NCBI RefSeq assembly: GCF_005154805.1
Contig: NZ_CP039727.1
Coordinates: 5,372,473 to 5,436,472, forward strand
Length of the DNA: 64,000 nucleotides
Origin: Bacillus sp. S3
GTDB lineage: Bacteria; Bacillota; Bacilli; Bacillales; Cytobacillaceae
Direction: 5' to 3'
A program made the translations under genes and the position numbers. Within the stretch, counting starts at the first letter, position 1; each line of letters opens with the position of its first letter. Below the pieces are notes generated by a model, which saw only the letters and a list, made by a program, of their open reading frames with translations, did not search any database and was not told the DNA's origin. This document shows, piece by piece, positions 1-9,475 of the stretch.

Positions 1-210
1 CGAATGGCCATTCATTTTCTCACCTTGGAGATTCTATTGATTGCCCTTGCCAGCATTTTTGATGTAGTGAATAACGTAGTGGATGGAATCATTCTTGCCT
101 TGCAAATTGCAGGAATCTATATCCTGGTTCGTCTGCTGTCATGGAAACACGATAAAAAAGAAGCCCAAGAAATTAACGAAAAACTAAAGGCGTTTAAGAG
201 TAGTCAATGA
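1..210 (+). CDS. small membrane protein, possibly 5'-truncated by window edge
   Basis: I do not recognise this protein. The frame is open at the window edge; an ATG lies at position 4, but the preceding codon is also open, so the gene may begin outside. The visible 68 residues contain two hydrophobic stretches (about residues 3-20 and 26-46) followed by a charged, Lys/Glu-rich tail, which suggests a small double-pass membrane protein or the C-terminal end of a larger one. A strong terminator follows within 35 bases, so it is the last gene of its transcript. Confidence 0.45.
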   Translation, partial: RMAIHFLTLEILLIALASIFDVVNNVVDGIILALQIAGIYILVRLLSWKHDKKEAQEINEKLKAFKSSQ

Positions 211-243
211 TTTTATCAAGCAGCAGGTGTCTGCAACTTTGAT

Positions 244-274
244 GCGGTAAGCTATAAAGCTTGCCGCTTTTTTT
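244..274 (+). terminator. Rho-independent terminator
   Basis: A 9-bp stem GCGGTAAGC / GCTTGCCGC (one T-G pair) with loop TATAAA is followed directly by a run of seven T. It ends the transcript of the small membrane protein. Confidence 0.85.
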
Positions 275-384
275 ACATCTTATTTGCCTGTGGATGCAAC
301 TTACAGTTTTTCTATATACATCCTTTTCGCATTTTTTTATGATGAGTTCATAAAAAATACTTCAAAAAAGAAGGGGTTACTACA

Positions 385-1689
385 ATGGGCACTTTACTAT
401 TATTGATCGCATTGACTTTCGAGATTGCCTTTGCCATCTACTGTATGGTAACGAAGCAAAACCATAAAAAAATAAAGAATTGGATGAGGATTGCTGTTTT
501 TTGTGCATTTATTATTCTCACACTTTCATCGGTGATTGTGTGGAGTTTGCGCTGGGTACTGCCTGCTATACTGCTCCTCATATTAGCCGTCACGGGAACA
601 GTTTCTCTGATCCGTAACAAAACAAATACTAAACAATACAAAACCTCTAAACTTGTGTGGAAATCGATCATCATGCTATTGGCTTTCGTTTTTGCACTTG
701 TTCCGGCAATTGTTTTTCCACAGCATCCATCGCCAAAAGTGACAGGTGAATATGAAGTTGCAACCGCCACTTACACATATGTTGACAAAAACCGTAAGGA
801 GGAATTTACCGATAATGGAGACAACAGGTTTGTAAATGTGGAATTTTGGTATCCAAAAAATGCAGATGAGAAATACCCGCTTTTGGTGTTCTCACATGGA
901 GCCTATGGTATTAAGGCAAGCAATACCTCTACCTATACCGAGCTGGCAAGCCACGGCTATATAGTCGTTTCAATCGATCATCCCTATCATTCCTTTTATA
1001 CTCGTTCAGAGGATGGAACGAATGTCTTGATCAATACAGATTATAACCGCGAAGTCGACAATCTCAATAAAGAAGGCATTTACACGAGGGATGAAGAATA
1101 TGGACTCATTCAAAAATGGATGAAGCTGCGAACAGACGATATGAATTTTGTCATAGATACGATCCTTCAAAAAGCCAAAAGTGACAAAACCTCTGTATAT
1201 CAACATATCAATACAGAGAAAATTGGTGTGTTCGGACATTCAATGGGCGGGGCATCAAGTGTTTGGCTGGGCAGGGAACGTGATGATATAGATGCAGTTG
1301 TAAATATTGATGCCCCGTTCTTTAGTGATCTTGTTTATAAGAAAGAAATCGGAGATTATGCTGCACGTGACGAAGCCTTCAAGACTCCGCTTCTTAACAT
1401 TTATTCTGACGATGTTTGGGGCCAGCTCGACAGCAACTCCACTTATGTAGCGAATAAGCTCAATAATAAAAACTTTAAAGACGCATATACTGTCCATTTC
1501 CAAGGAGCAAAGCATTTAAGCTTGACGGATTTACCGCTTTTCTCTCCTATACTTGCAAATTATATTCAAGGCGGAAGTGCAGACATTGATCCCTATTACT
1601 GTGTTGAAACTGAAAATAGCCTCATTTTAAAGTTTTCTGACGACAAATTAAAGGGCATTGGCCATTTTACACCTAAAAAGACGTATTAA
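385..1689 (+). CDS. membrane-anchored alpha/beta hydrolase (PAF-acetylhydrolase-like)
   Basis: 434 aa. The first ~110 residues hold about four hydrophobic segments (near 2-20, 36-56, 58-75 and 93-111). They are followed by an extracytoplasmic or cytoplasmic alpha/beta-hydrolase domain of the platelet-activating-factor acetylhydrolase/dienelactone type. Visible catalytic elements are the oxyanion segment 'FSHGAYG' (about 169-175), the nucleophile elbow GHSMGG with Ser286, a likely acid Asp309, and His377 in 'GAKHLS'. The natural substrate (lipid, ester or xenobiotic) cannot be read from the sequence. The start is the ATG preceded by AAGGGG. It is monocistronic: a terminator lies upstream and the next gene has its own Shine-Dalgarno site after a 147-bp gap. 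Confidence 0.75.
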   Translation: MGTLLLLIALTFEIAFAIYCMVTKQNHKKIKNWMRIAVFCAFIILTLSSVIVWSLRWVLPAILLLILAVTGTVSLIRNKTNTKQYKTSKLVWKSIIMLLAFVFALVPAIVFPQHPSPKVTGEYEVATATYTYVDKNRKEEFTDNGDNRFVNVEFWYPKNADEKYPLLVFSHGAYGIKASNTSTYTELASHGYIVVSIDHPYHSFYTRSEDGTNVLINTDYNREVDNLNKEGIYTRDEEYGLIQKWMKLRTDDMNFVIDTILQKAKSDKTSVYQHINTEKIGVFGHSMGGASSVWLGRERDDIDAVVNIDAPFFSDLVYKKEIGDYAARDEAFKTPLLNIYSDDVWGQLDSNSTYVANKLNNKNFKDAYTVHFQGAKHLSLTDLPLFSPILANYIQGGSADIDPYYCVETENSLILKFSDDKLKGIGHFTPKKTY

Positions 1690-1836
1690 TTTTGATTATT
1701 CATTCGTTTCGGAAATATTATTGCAATATAAATGCCACAGATGTAAACGATTTAACACCTCCCTGTTCTTTGTATTAGAAAAATCTATGATATTCTTAAT
1801 AAAAATTAGCAGCCAAAGAACATGGAGGGTGAAAGA

Positions 1837-2589
1837 ATGCTTAAAAAAATGATAACAATTATAGCAGTTGCTGTACTCTCAGTAACTGTAAGTGCTAATG
1901 TACAAGCGGCAACGATAACTGTACAAAAAGGGGATACCCTTTGGGGACTATCACGCGAAAATAATACATCTGTGGAACAAATCGAAAAGTGGAATCAGCT
2001 TACAACGGACCTAATCCACCCTGGAGATATACTAACCATTGCACCGGAAAAACAATATACGGTTAAACAAGGTGACACATTATGGGACATCGCCATGGAT
2101 CATCATGTAACGGTTTCACAGCTGCAAGAGTGGAACGAAATACATACCGATCTCATCCATCCCGGATTAAATCTATTAATCTTTGAAAGTATAAAAACTA
2201 CTAATACAGCTAGAACAGAAAAACCAATACAGCCGGCAGTACAAGCGCCAAAGGAAACTGCACCAGCCGTACCTGCTGCATCAACAGGTAATACAAATAC
2301 AAAAGAAATTACAGTGAAAGCTACAGCCTATACAGCTTCATGCCAAGGATGTTCCGGTATAACAGCTACCGGTATTAACCTTATTGAAAATCCAAATCAA
2401 AAGGTAATTTCAGTTGACCCGGCTGTCATACCGCTTGGCAGTAAAGTTTATGTCGAAGGCTATGGGGAAGCCATTGCCGGGGATACTGGCGGAGCCATTA
2501 AAGGAAATCGAATTGATGTCTTTATCCCATCTAAACAAGATGCTATTAATTTTGGTGTAAAACAATTAAAGGTTACAATAATTGACTAA
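1837..2589 (+). CDS. secreted LysM-LysM-3D cell-wall protein (YocH-like)
   Basis: 250 aa from the ATG at 1837. A longer frame starts at 1822, but that ATG abuts the GGAGGG ribosome-binding site, so the later ATG is preferred. It has a signal peptide (about 1-23, cut near QAA), two LysM peptidoglycan-binding repeats ('GDTLWGL' near 31 and 'GDTLWDI' near 79), an Ala/Pro/Thr-rich linker, and a C-terminal 3D domain. That domain carries the three conserved aspartates in 'VDPAVIPLG', 'AGDTGG' and 'IDVF'. The 3D domain is the catalytic fold of MltA-type lytic enzymes, so this is a probable wall-remodelling muralytic enzyme like B. subtilis YocH. YocH belongs to the WalR regulon; here I found only one half-site (TGTAAA near 1742) upstream, so control by WalR is not shown. 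Confidence 0.85.
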   Translation: MLKKMITIIAVAVLSVTVSANVQAATITVQKGDTLWGLSRENNTSVEQIEKWNQLTTDLIHPGDILTIAPEKQYTVKQGDTLWDIAMDHHVTVSQLQEWNEIHTDLIHPGLNLLIFESIKTTNTARTEKPIQPAVQAPKETAPAVPAASTGNTNTKEITVKATAYTASCQGCSGITATGINLIENPNQKVISVDPAVIPLGSKVYVEGYGEAIAGDTGGAIKGNRIDVFIPSKQDAINFGVKQLKVTIID

Positions 2590-2656
2590 GTTACAAAAAT
2601 AGCCTTTCATTCACTATTTACCAATAAAACTGAAACCCCAGGCATTCACATAACAA

Positions 2657-2697
2657 AACAGCACCTCTCTATTAAATCAGAGGTGCTGTTACTTTTT
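2657..2697. terminator. bidirectional terminator
   Basis: A perfect 12-bp stem AACAGCACCTCT / AGAGGTGCTGTT lies between convergent genes. T-rich sequence follows it on the plus strand and A-rich sequence precedes it, so it can serve both. A near copy lies at 14668-14709. Confidence 0.85.
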
Positions 2698-2714
2698 TCC
2701 GAGCAAAGCTAGAA

Positions 2715-4229
2715 TTATTTATTACTAGGAAACGCAAACGACAACCCGCTATTTTCACTAGATGCTACCCATCGCTCCGAAATCATTTTCGTCTTAGTAT
2801 AGAAACGTGCCTGATCCGGGCCAAACATCTGCCCTTCACCAAATCTTGAGCCCTTGAAACCAGCGAAATTGTGGTAACCTACCGGAATCGGAATCGGAAC
2901 ATTGACACCGACCATTCCTACATCAATTTCTGTGGTAAACTTCCTGGCTGCCAGCCCATTATTCGTAAAAATTGTAACGCCATTTGCCAGTTGTTGCTGG
3001 TTAATTAATTTGATGGCTTCCTCTAAAGTATCAACACGTACAACATTCCGAACAGGTCCAAAAACTTCTTCTTCAAAAATTTGCATTTCCGGATTTACAT
3101 GGTCAAGCAAAGTTGGTGCCACGAAGAATCCTTTGCTATTCTTGGTAACATCTTGATTACGTCCATCGCACACGATTGTGGCGCCTTCTGCTTCACTGCG
3201 GTCAATTGCTTTTAGGATACTTTCTTTCGCCTGCTTAGAAATAACCGGGCCATAATCTGCGCCTTCGGTATAAGCGCCTACTTTTAAGCGATCAATCTTT
3301 TCTTTTAAAATTGCTACCAGGCGATCAGCCGTTTCCTGCCCGACTGGCATTAAAGTAGAAATTGCCATACAACGTTGTGAGGCCGCTCCATACCCCGCGC
3401 TGATGAAAGCATTCGCAACTTGTTCCAAATCAGCATCCGGCATCACGACCATATTGTTTTTTCCGCCTCCTAAGGCAACAACACGTTTGCCATATTTAGC
3501 GCTGGTTTCATAAATATAGTGAGCAACCGGCGTAGATCCTACGAACGAAATAGCCTGCACAGCAGGATTTTCAAGCAGTTCATTTACCGCCTCTTTATCG
3601 CCATTGATGACGGTCCAAATACCATCCGGGAGGCCAGCTTCTTTCCATAATTCACTTATATACAAAGCTGTCATTGGCACGCGCTCGGAAGCTTTTAAAA
3701 TAACAGCATTTCCAACAGCCACTGCCATGCTTGTTTGCGCCAATGGCACCATGATTGGAAAATTAAATGGAGAAATTGCCGCCACGACACCAAGTGGATA
3801 TTTAGCTGAATACGCATTAATTTGTCCGCCTACATTGACTGAGTATTCACCCTTCATCAAATGCGGCGCATTAATTGCTAAATCCACCGATTCTAATCCG
3901 CGTGTAATTTCGCCCATAGCGTCTTCTTCCGTTTTACCGCTTTCGGCGCAGATTAATTCGATTACTTTATCTTGATTTTTCTTTAGCAGGCTTCGGAAAT
4001 TCATGACAATTTCAGCCCGCTTTGCTACAGAGAGATCGCGCCATTTCGGAAAGGCGGCTTCTGCCTTTTTTATGGCCGCTTTCACTTCATTTGCCGAAGC
4101 TAATGGCACGTTCGCAATGACTTCACCTGTCGCCGGATTGAATACGTCTGAAAAACGGCCGCTTTCACCGGGAACCATTTTTCCATCAATAAAATGTGTA
4201 AGTTCTTTCACTTCAGTAATATTTGTCAT
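2715..4229 (-). CDS. mmsA: CoA-acylating (methyl)malonate-semialdehyde dehydrogenase
   Basis: 504 aa, full length for the MmsA/IolA family of aldehyde dehydrogenases. These convert malonate- or methylmalonate-semialdehyde, NAD+ and CoA to acetyl- or propionyl-CoA, CO2 and NADH. Visible motifs are 'SPFNFP' (oxyanion Asn156), the 'FVGSTPVA' nucleotide-site segment (229-236), catalytic Cys287 in 'ASQRCMA', and 'EEEVFGP' (386-392). A class III aminotransferase lies 36 bp upstream on the same strand. The pair would run amino acid to semialdehyde to acyl-CoA, for example beta-alanine to malonate semialdehyde to acetyl-CoA. That substrate is inferred from context. No inositol-catabolism genes are nearby, which argues against an iolA role. 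Confidence 0.88.
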   Translation of the reverse strand: MTNITEVKELTHFIDGKMVPGESGRFSDVFNPATGEVIANVPLASANEVKAAIKKAEAAFPKWRDLSVAKRAEIVMNFRSLLKKNQDKVIELICAESGKTEEDAMGEITRGLESVDLAINAPHLMKGEYSVNVGGQINAYSAKYPLGVVAAISPFNFPIMVPLAQTSMAVAVGNAVILKASERVPMTALYISELWKEAGLPDGIWTVINGDKEAVNELLENPAVQAISFVGSTPVAHYIYETSAKYGKRVVALGGGKNNMVVMPDADLEQVANAFISAGYGAASQRCMAISTLMPVGQETADRLVAILKEKIDRLKVGAYTEGADYGPVISKQAKESILKAIDRSEAEGATIVCDGRNQDVTKNSKGFFVAPTLLDHVNPEMQIFEEEVFGPVRNVVRVDTLEEAIKLINQQQLANGVTIFTNNGLAARKFTTEIDVGMVGVNVPIPIPVGYHNFAGFKGSRFGEGQMFGPDQARFYTKTKMISERWVASSENSGLSFAFPSNK

Positions 4230-4265
4230 CTGCCTATTCTCCCTTCAATTTTCAATGCTGCCGCT

Positions 4266-5609
4266 TTATAATGATTCAATCGCTTGCACCAATGTTGCCA
4301 CAATAAAATCCTTTTCCTCCAACGTAATATTCAGCGGTGGGGATAATGTCAATACATTGTTATATCCTGCAACGGTTACGCCATTTTTTCCAATAATGAG
4401 TCGCTGTTCTTTGCACTTGGCAATCACTTGATTAACCTTCTCAACAGACAAAGGTTTTTTTGTATCACGGTCTTCTACCAGCTCAATTCCAACAAGTAAT
4501 CCTTTTCCGCGGATATCGCCAACATTGGGATGATCTGAAATCCTGGTTTTTAATTCTTCTAGCAATATTGCGCCCATTTCGGCAGATTGTTCCACTAAAT
4601 TTTCTCGCTCCAAAATTTCGAGGTTTTTCAATGCAACCGCGCACGCCGCTGGAGAGCCCCCAAATGTATTGACATGGCGGAAAAAGTCATAATTGCCGCT
4701 TTTCGTAAACTCCTCATAAACTTCTCTCTTTACCGCAGTTGCTGAAAGCGGCATGTAGGCGCTGGTAAGTCCTTTTGCCATTGTGATAATGTCCGGCTTC
4801 ACTCCATAATTTTGGTGCCCAAACGTTTTTCCAGTGCGTCCGAATCCGCAAATTACTTCATCTACAATTAATAATGCACCATGCTTCTCACACACTTCTT
4901 TAACACCTTTTAAGTAACCATCCTGAGGCATAATAACCCCGCCGCCAGTAATAATCGGTTCCATAATCATCGCTGCAATGGTTTCTGAATGTTCCCATGT
5001 CATAATTTCGTCCACTGCCGTAACGGAAGGCAGCTCGCTTAATCCATCCTCATTATTACGATATTGATCCGGTGCTTTCACATGAATAAAACCTGGTGCT
5101 AATGGTTCGTATTTATACTTCCGCTCTGCTTGCCCTGTTGCTGCAAGTGACCCCATTGAATTCCCGTGATAGGACCGGTACCGTGAGACAATTTTATAAC
5201 GCGTGCCCTGCCCTTTTTGCTGGTGATACTGCCGGGCAATTTTAAAAGCGGTTTCATTTGCTTCAGAGCCGCTGTTGGAAAAAAAGACAACATAATCTCC
5301 GCCTAATAGATCACTGATTTTTTCAGCAAGTAAAATCGCTGAAGGATGACCGCTTGTTAATGGTGTATAGTTGTTCTCCAGAAGCTGGTCGTAGGCAGCT
5401 TTGGCCATTTCTTCTCTTCCATAACCAATATTTACACACCATAATCCCGACATAGCATCCAAATAACGATTGCCCTCGATATCTGTCAGCCAAGCTCCCT
5501 CTGCTTTTTGAATAATGGCAGTCGCTTGCGGGTTATACGGCTTCATTGCATGCCAAAGATATTTCTCATCCTTCGTGACTAAATTTTCAGTGATTCGAAC
5601 ATTTTCCAT
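4266..5609 (-). CDS. class III PLP aminotransferase (beta-alanine/omega-amino acid type)
   Basis: 447 aa from the ATG at 5609, which follows AAAGGAGAG. A longer frame to 5684 has an unconserved N-terminus and no ribosome site. It is an ornithine/GABA/omega-amino-acid transaminase-fold enzyme. Visible are 'SNSGSEANE' (phosphate-binding loop, about 111-119), Asp250 in 'LLIVDEV' (pyridine nitrogen contact), and Lys279 in 'TMAKGL' (Schiff base). The N-terminal 'HAMKPYNP' segment is typical of the pyruvate-dependent omega-transaminase and beta-alanine transaminase branch. It is co-transcribed with mmsA downstream. The expected reaction is transfer of the amino group from a beta- or omega-amino acid to pyruvate or another keto acid, giving the semialdehyde that MmsA consumes. 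The exact substrate is inferred. Confidence 0.85.
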   Translation of the reverse strand: MENVRITENLVTKDEKYLWHAMKPYNPQATAIIQKAEGAWLTDIEGNRYLDAMSGLWCVNIGYGREEMAKAAYDQLLENNYTPLTSGHPSAILLAEKISDLLGGDYVVFFSNSGSEANETAFKIARQYHQQKGQGTRYKIVSRYRSYHGNSMGSLAATGQAERKYKYEPLAPGFIHVKAPDQYRNNEDGLSELPSVTAVDEIMTWEHSETIAAMIMEPIITGGGVIMPQDGYLKGVKEVCEKHGALLIVDEVICGFGRTGKTFGHQNYGVKPDIITMAKGLTSAYMPLSATAVKREVYEEFTKSGNYDFFRHVNTFGGSPAACAVALKNLEILERENLVEQSAEMGAILLEELKTRISDHPNVGDIRGKGLLVGIELVEDRDTKKPLSVEKVNQVIAKCKEQRLIIGKNGVTVAGYNNVLTLSPPLNITLEEKDFIVATLVQAIESL

Positions 5610-5720
5610 TTGAGTCTCTCCTTTACAATTTGTTTTCTTACTCTCTATTTTGAAGGGTAAGGAACCAATAATCATCAGACACAATGTAAAATGTTTAGGA
5701 ATGTCGTTTCACATATTGAC

Positions 5721-5893
5721 AAGAAGAAAAGCGAAAGCGCCCTGGTCAGCGGCGTATGGCCTGGAGCGCTCCAACTGAGATAAAGGAAACACGAAGAGCC
5801 GGAGGCGATTCGATGTTGACTTATCGTAGGGCGGAGAGCGAAGGACACTAGCCGCTAGGGCGCTGTAGCTGGACATTTCTCAAAGTTGAAACT
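5721..5893. repeat. dispersed repeat, family A (long copy)
   Basis: A GC-richer, non-coding block beginning 'AAAGCGAAAGCGCCCTGG' and ending 'AGCTGGACATTTCTCAA'. The same beginning and end, with the middle deleted, recur at 44068-44142, and shortened inverted copies occur at 63259-63360. It lies between the aminotransferase and pucR and codes for nothing visible. Confidence 0.75.
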
Positions 5894-5894
5894 T

Positions 5895-5916
5895 AAAAAA
5901 CCCTCTTACAAGAGGG
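5895..5916 (-). terminator. terminator of the PucR gene
   Basis: Stem CCCTCT / AGAGGG with loop TACA, followed on the minus strand by six T, 6 bp after the pucR-type stop codon. Confidence 0.8.
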
Positions 5917-5921
5917 ATTCA

Positions 5922-7490
5922 CTAATCTGCTGGCTGGAATTGAAATTGCGTAGCGAGCAGCATTAATTCAACCGCAAGACGCTTAGGTGGAAGCATATAA
6001 TCACTTCCTATTAAGCTTTCAATTTTAGATAAACGATGATATAACGTTTGACGAACAATAAATAGCTTTTCCGCCGCTTCGTTTTTCTGACAATTGCATT
6101 GTAGATACACCTGCAATGTGATAATCAAATTCCCATTATTTTTAGCATCGTATTCATAGAGAGGCTCTAAATGTTTTTTGGCTAAATCCATAATGGCTTT
6201 ATTTTTTTGCATCTGAAGAACTAATTGATGTAAATACAGATCTTCATAAAAATAAGATAGATGGGCAGCATTGCTTCGGATTAACAATGTATCCTGTGCC
6301 GTTTCGTAACTTTGATGGACTAATTTATAATGATTCACAATCTGCCCGACAGCGGTCGTGACAGATAGATTGATATATTGATGATCCTTTCTAAAGTTCT
6401 TGATTGTCTCAATGCAGTCAATAATACGGTGTTTTAGATCATGTCCATAAATATCCGCAATCACATAAATAAACCTTTGTTTCTCTTCTAATAAAAATAC
6501 AACGAATCCTCTTTTTTCAAAAACATTCCGGGAGTATAGTTTGTAATAATTTAAATCATTTTCCTTCTTCAATTTCTTAACCTGGTCAATCAATACAAAG
6601 TAAGAGCAATTTAATAAATGGTGAAAACTCTGTTCCTGTAAGAAGGAGGTAATCACAGAATCTTCAATGGTTCCAGCTAGCCAAGATTCCAAAACCATTC
6701 GGGAGTGCATATTTTGTTTCTCCTCGATATATAAGCTGCGCAGCAAATACTGTGACAGGGCAATAACCGTTCGATCCAATACTAACAATTCAAACTCATT
6801 GATCATGCGGTCCTCTGTGAAAATGCATAATTCCCCGTACCGTTCTTCTAATATATTAACCTCACATTTCGCAAAATGCTTGGAACTCCCCGTTGTTTCA
6901 TATTTTTCCCTTAAGTCCTCATAAATATGGTGTTTCACATTTGGTATAAACAATGGCTGCTGGCCGTTTATGATAAAGACAACGTTCATGTTTAAATATT
7001 TATAAAGTCTCATTAAAAGATGTTCATAGTGAGTGATCTTCAAAGTTAATTTGTTGATTTCTTGTGAATAATTCTCCAACCGTTTGATCATTTCATACTG
7101 TTGATTAATTAAAATACTATGTATTTCTTGCGTTATTTCAATATAAGGAACGATTTCGCTAAACGCTAGAATCGGGAAGTGATGATCATTGGCCAACTTG
7201 ATGACATGATCAGGCACTGATTGAATATGCTCGCCATATTCAATGCATAGTCCAGCAGACCCTTTTTCAATCAGTTGTTCGACAAAATGAAAGAAAGCCT
7301 TTTCCTCAACGAGTTGAATTCCTGTTGTTAAAATTAATTCGCTGCCCTTTATTAAACTAGTGATTTCTTTTGATTCTAGTATATGAACCCATTTGACAGG
7401 GTTCGATACCCCGCTTGAACCAGCGATAATCTCCGCATTTTGGAAATGGTTTCTAGCAAATAAATCTTGAACCGTCAGCGAATAAGACAT
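5922..7490 (-). CDS. PucR-family transcriptional regulator
   Basis: 522 aa. The N-terminal PucR domain (about 5-125) is a ligand-sensing region. A long middle segment follows. The C-terminal PucR-type helix-turn-helix (about 450-512) contains the typical 'IVRQTLYHRLSKIESLIG' recognition stretch. PucR proteins control purine or other nitrogen-compound catabolism, usually in response to a pathway intermediate. It is divergent from the amidohydrolase-transporter-M20 operon and directly upstream of the aminotransferase/mmsA pair, so it is the obvious local regulator of the cluster. A pair of inverted AATATAACATA elements lies in the divergent promoter region. The inducer cannot be deduced. Confidence 0.88.
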   Translation of the reverse strand: MSYSLTVQDLFARNHFQNAEIIAGSSGVSNPVKWVHILESKEITSLIKGSELILTTGIQLVEEKAFFHFVEQLIEKGSAGLCIEYGEHIQSVPDHVIKLANDHHFPILAFSEIVPYIEITQEIHSILINQQYEMIKRLENYSQEINKLTLKITHYEHLLMRLYKYLNMNVVFIINGQQPLFIPNVKHHIYEDLREKYETTGSSKHFAKCEVNILEERYGELCIFTEDRMINEFELLVLDRTVIALSQYLLRSLYIEEKQNMHSRMVLESWLAGTIEDSVITSFLQEQSFHHLLNCSYFVLIDQVKKLKKENDLNYYKLYSRNVFEKRGFVVFLLEEKQRFIYVIADIYGHDLKHRIIDCIETIKNFRKDHQYINLSVTTAVGQIVNHYKLVHQSYETAQDTLLIRSNAAHLSYFYEDLYLHQLVLQMQKNKAIMDLAKKHLEPLYEYDAKNNGNLIITLQVYLQCNCQKNEAAEKLFIVRQTLYHRLSKIESLIGSDYMLPPKRLAVELMLLATQFQFQPAD

Positions 7491-7527
7491 GTTGACCCAC
7501 CCCCTAAATATTTTCTTTATACTGAAT

Positions 7528-7607
7528 AATATAACATATTGTAAAACAGCACATAGAACTACTTTACATTCTGTTCATTTCGAGCAGCTAAAAAACTATG
7601 TTATATT
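7528..7607. promoter_or_regulatory. divergent promoter region with inverted repeat arms
   Basis: Between pucR-type gene and the amidohydrolase, AATATAACATA (7528-7538) is matched by its exact reverse complement TATGTTATATT (7597-7607), 58 bp apart. Each arm may contain a -10-like hexamer or be a regulator half-site. Binding by the PucR protein is a guess from position. Confidence 0.4.
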
Positions 7608-7646
7608 TTTTATGTATTCTAAAAATTGTTGCAAAGGAGTGTACCG

Positions 7647-9266
7647 ATGAATCAAACAGCTCTAGTAAATGGCGAAATCATTTCAGTAAATAGTAGAAAC
7701 GAAGTCTTTGAAGCATGTTTGATAGAAGACAACAAGATTGCCGCAGTAGGCACAACGGAGGAAATCAGAAAGCGCATCTCCTCCACCACAAAAGTCATTG
7801 ATTTGCACGGGAGATCTGTTTTACCTGGTCTGATTGATGCGCATATGCATCTTTTTTTATATGGCAATACGTTAATGCACCTCAACTGTAAAGAACCCGC
7901 CATACATTCCATTCAAGAGTTATTGGAGAAATTAGCTTCCATTGTTCAACAGACAAATGCCGGACAAATCATCCGCGTATTTGGATTCAATGAATTAATG
8001 GTAGAGGAACAACGATATCCCACCATCCAGGAGCTTGATCACCTGACAGAAGAACATCCGATTGTCATTACACGTACCTGCGGGCATATCGGCGTGGTGA
8101 ATTCAGCTGCCTTAAAATTAGCTAGAATCGATGCCACAACACCCGATCCACAAGGCGGAACGATCGAAAAAGACAGCAGCGGCAACTTTACAGGCCGCCT
8201 CATCGAGAATGCCCTTTTTCAATTTAATCAATATGCAGCCTATAGCGAGGAAGAATTATTTAAAGCGCTCACAAAGGCGCAAGAACAATTATTTGCAAAC
8301 GGCATCACAAGTGTCCACGATGCAGGGGGATTCGATGAAAACAGCTTCAGAATCATGCAGCAGGCTTCCTATAAAAAGCAATTAAAGGTCAGGACTTATG
8401 CCATGATTGGCAGTCTAACTGATTGCGAAACCTTTACGAAAAACATGTTAAAGGCCGGGGTCATGACCCATACGGGCAATGACTTTTTCAAAATCGGACC
8501 TGCCAAGCTATTCACGGATGGCAGCAGCACAGGGCCGACCATTGCGACGCGCGAGCCTCACACAAGCGATTCGGACAATTACGGTTACTTAATGTATACA
8601 GAAGAAGAACTGTATTCTATTTTTTCAAAAGCACATCAAAACGGCTATCAACTTACCGTGCATGCCCAAGGCGATAAGGCGATTGAGCAATATTTAGGAG
8701 TAATCGAACGTTTATTGCATGAACACCCGTTCGATGACCATCGCCATCGTGTTGAGCATTTGGGCATATGTCCCCCGGACTTACAAGAAAAGGCTAAAGC
8801 GCTTAACGTTATTCCGGTTCTCAATCCATCATTCCCGTATGAATTCGGCGAAAGCTATATTCGCAATTATGGTGAGCGAACCCAATATATGTATGCGGCA
8901 AGGGACTTACTGAACCAAGGCATCATCACCGCCGCCGGCTCAGATGCGCCTATCACAACCGTTAATCCATTCGTAGGCATTTACACAGCCGTTGCCCGCT
9001 TAACCAGACAAAACACAGCTTTTGGACAAGAGCAAACCGTATCACTAATGGATGCCATTCGTATGTACACGTATAACGCGGCCTACGCAAGCTTCGATGA
9101 AAAGATAAAAGGCAGCATTGAAGCAGGGAAATTGGCTGATTTAGTGATTGTAAATACTTCCCTATTAAACTGTCCAATCGAAAAAATTACCGAAGTAAAG
9201 GTGGATGTAACCATACTAGATGGTGAAATAGTTTTTGAAAAAATTGCTGATAGGATTGGAGTGTGA
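7647..9266 (+). CDS. YtcJ-like metal-dependent amidohydrolase
   Basis: 539 aa from the ATG at 7647. AAAGGAG lies 6 bases upstream, and the longer TTG start at 7626 would place the ribosome site inside the gene. It belongs to the amidohydrolase 3 (YtcJ) branch of the TIM-barrel amidohydrolase superfamily. It shows the metal-binding 'DAHMHLF' after 'GRSVLPGLI', later metal-ligand regions around 'VHAQGD' and 'HRVEHLG', the final 'AAGSDAPI' aspartate, and the C-terminal 'GSIEAGKLADLVI' strap common to the family. It hydrolyses a C-N bond of an unknown amide. It heads an operon with a transporter and an M20 amidase, so its product may be the next enzyme's substrate or the two may act on related amides. 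Confidence 0.82.
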   Translation: MNQTALVNGEIISVNSRNEVFEACLIEDNKIAAVGTTEEIRKRISSTTKVIDLHGRSVLPGLIDAHMHLFLYGNTLMHLNCKEPAIHSIQELLEKLASIVQQTNAGQIIRVFGFNELMVEEQRYPTIQELDHLTEEHPIVITRTCGHIGVVNSAALKLARIDATTPDPQGGTIEKDSSGNFTGRLIENALFQFNQYAAYSEEELFKALTKAQEQLFANGITSVHDAGGFDENSFRIMQQASYKKQLKVRTYAMIGSLTDCETFTKNMLKAGVMTHTGNDFFKIGPAKLFTDGSSTGPTIATREPHTSDSDNYGYLMYTEEELYSIFSKAHQNGYQLTVHAQGDKAIEQYLGVIERLLHEHPFDDHRHRVEHLGICPPDLQEKAKALNVIPVLNPSFPYEFGESYIRNYGERTQYMYAARDLLNQGIITAAGSDAPITTVNPFVGIYTAVARLTRQNTAFGQEQTVSLMDAIRMYTYNAAYASFDEKIKGSIEAGKLADLVIVNTSLLNCPIEKITEVKVDVTILDGEIVFEKIADRIGV

Positions 9267-9271
9267 AGCAG

Positions 9272-9475
9272 GTGAGAAAGTATGCGCAATTATTACTGAT
9301 TATTCCTTTCATTGGAATGGGTGCCCTTCTGCCGCTGGCAAATCGGATTGAACCGTATGTTTTAGGATTACCCTTTTTACTATTTTGGATTGTATTATGG
9401 ATGATTCTATCATCGGTGGTTCTGTTAATTGTCTATAAATTGGATCCTGCAAATAAAGGAAGTGAAGTGCAATGA
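9272..9475 (+). CDS. DUF3311 small membrane protein, symporter partner (YhjC-like)
   Basis: 67 aa from the GTG at 9272. An alternative GTG at 9263 overlaps the upstream stop and leaves no room for the GGAG ribosome site at 9258. There are two transmembrane segments (about 8-25 and 31-55) with a short polar tail. DUF3311 proteins are regularly encoded just before sodium:solute symporters, as with B. subtilis yhjC-yhjB. Here the last 4 bp overlap the start of the SSS gene, which indicates translational coupling. It is probably an accessory or stabilising subunit of the transporter; the biochemical role is unknown. Confidence 0.75.
   Translation: MRKYAQLLLIIPFIGMGALLPLANRIEPYVLGLPFLLFWIVLWMILSSVVLLIVYKLDPANKGSEVQ

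Noticed and set aside
1372..1387. parS-like CACGTGA
   Set aside because: Only the core CACGTGA matches; both flanks differ from TGTTTC/AAACA.
1742..1758. WalR box before the LysM-3D gene
   Set aside because: TGTAAA is present, but the second half (TAACAC) does not match TGTWAH; a single half-site is too weak.
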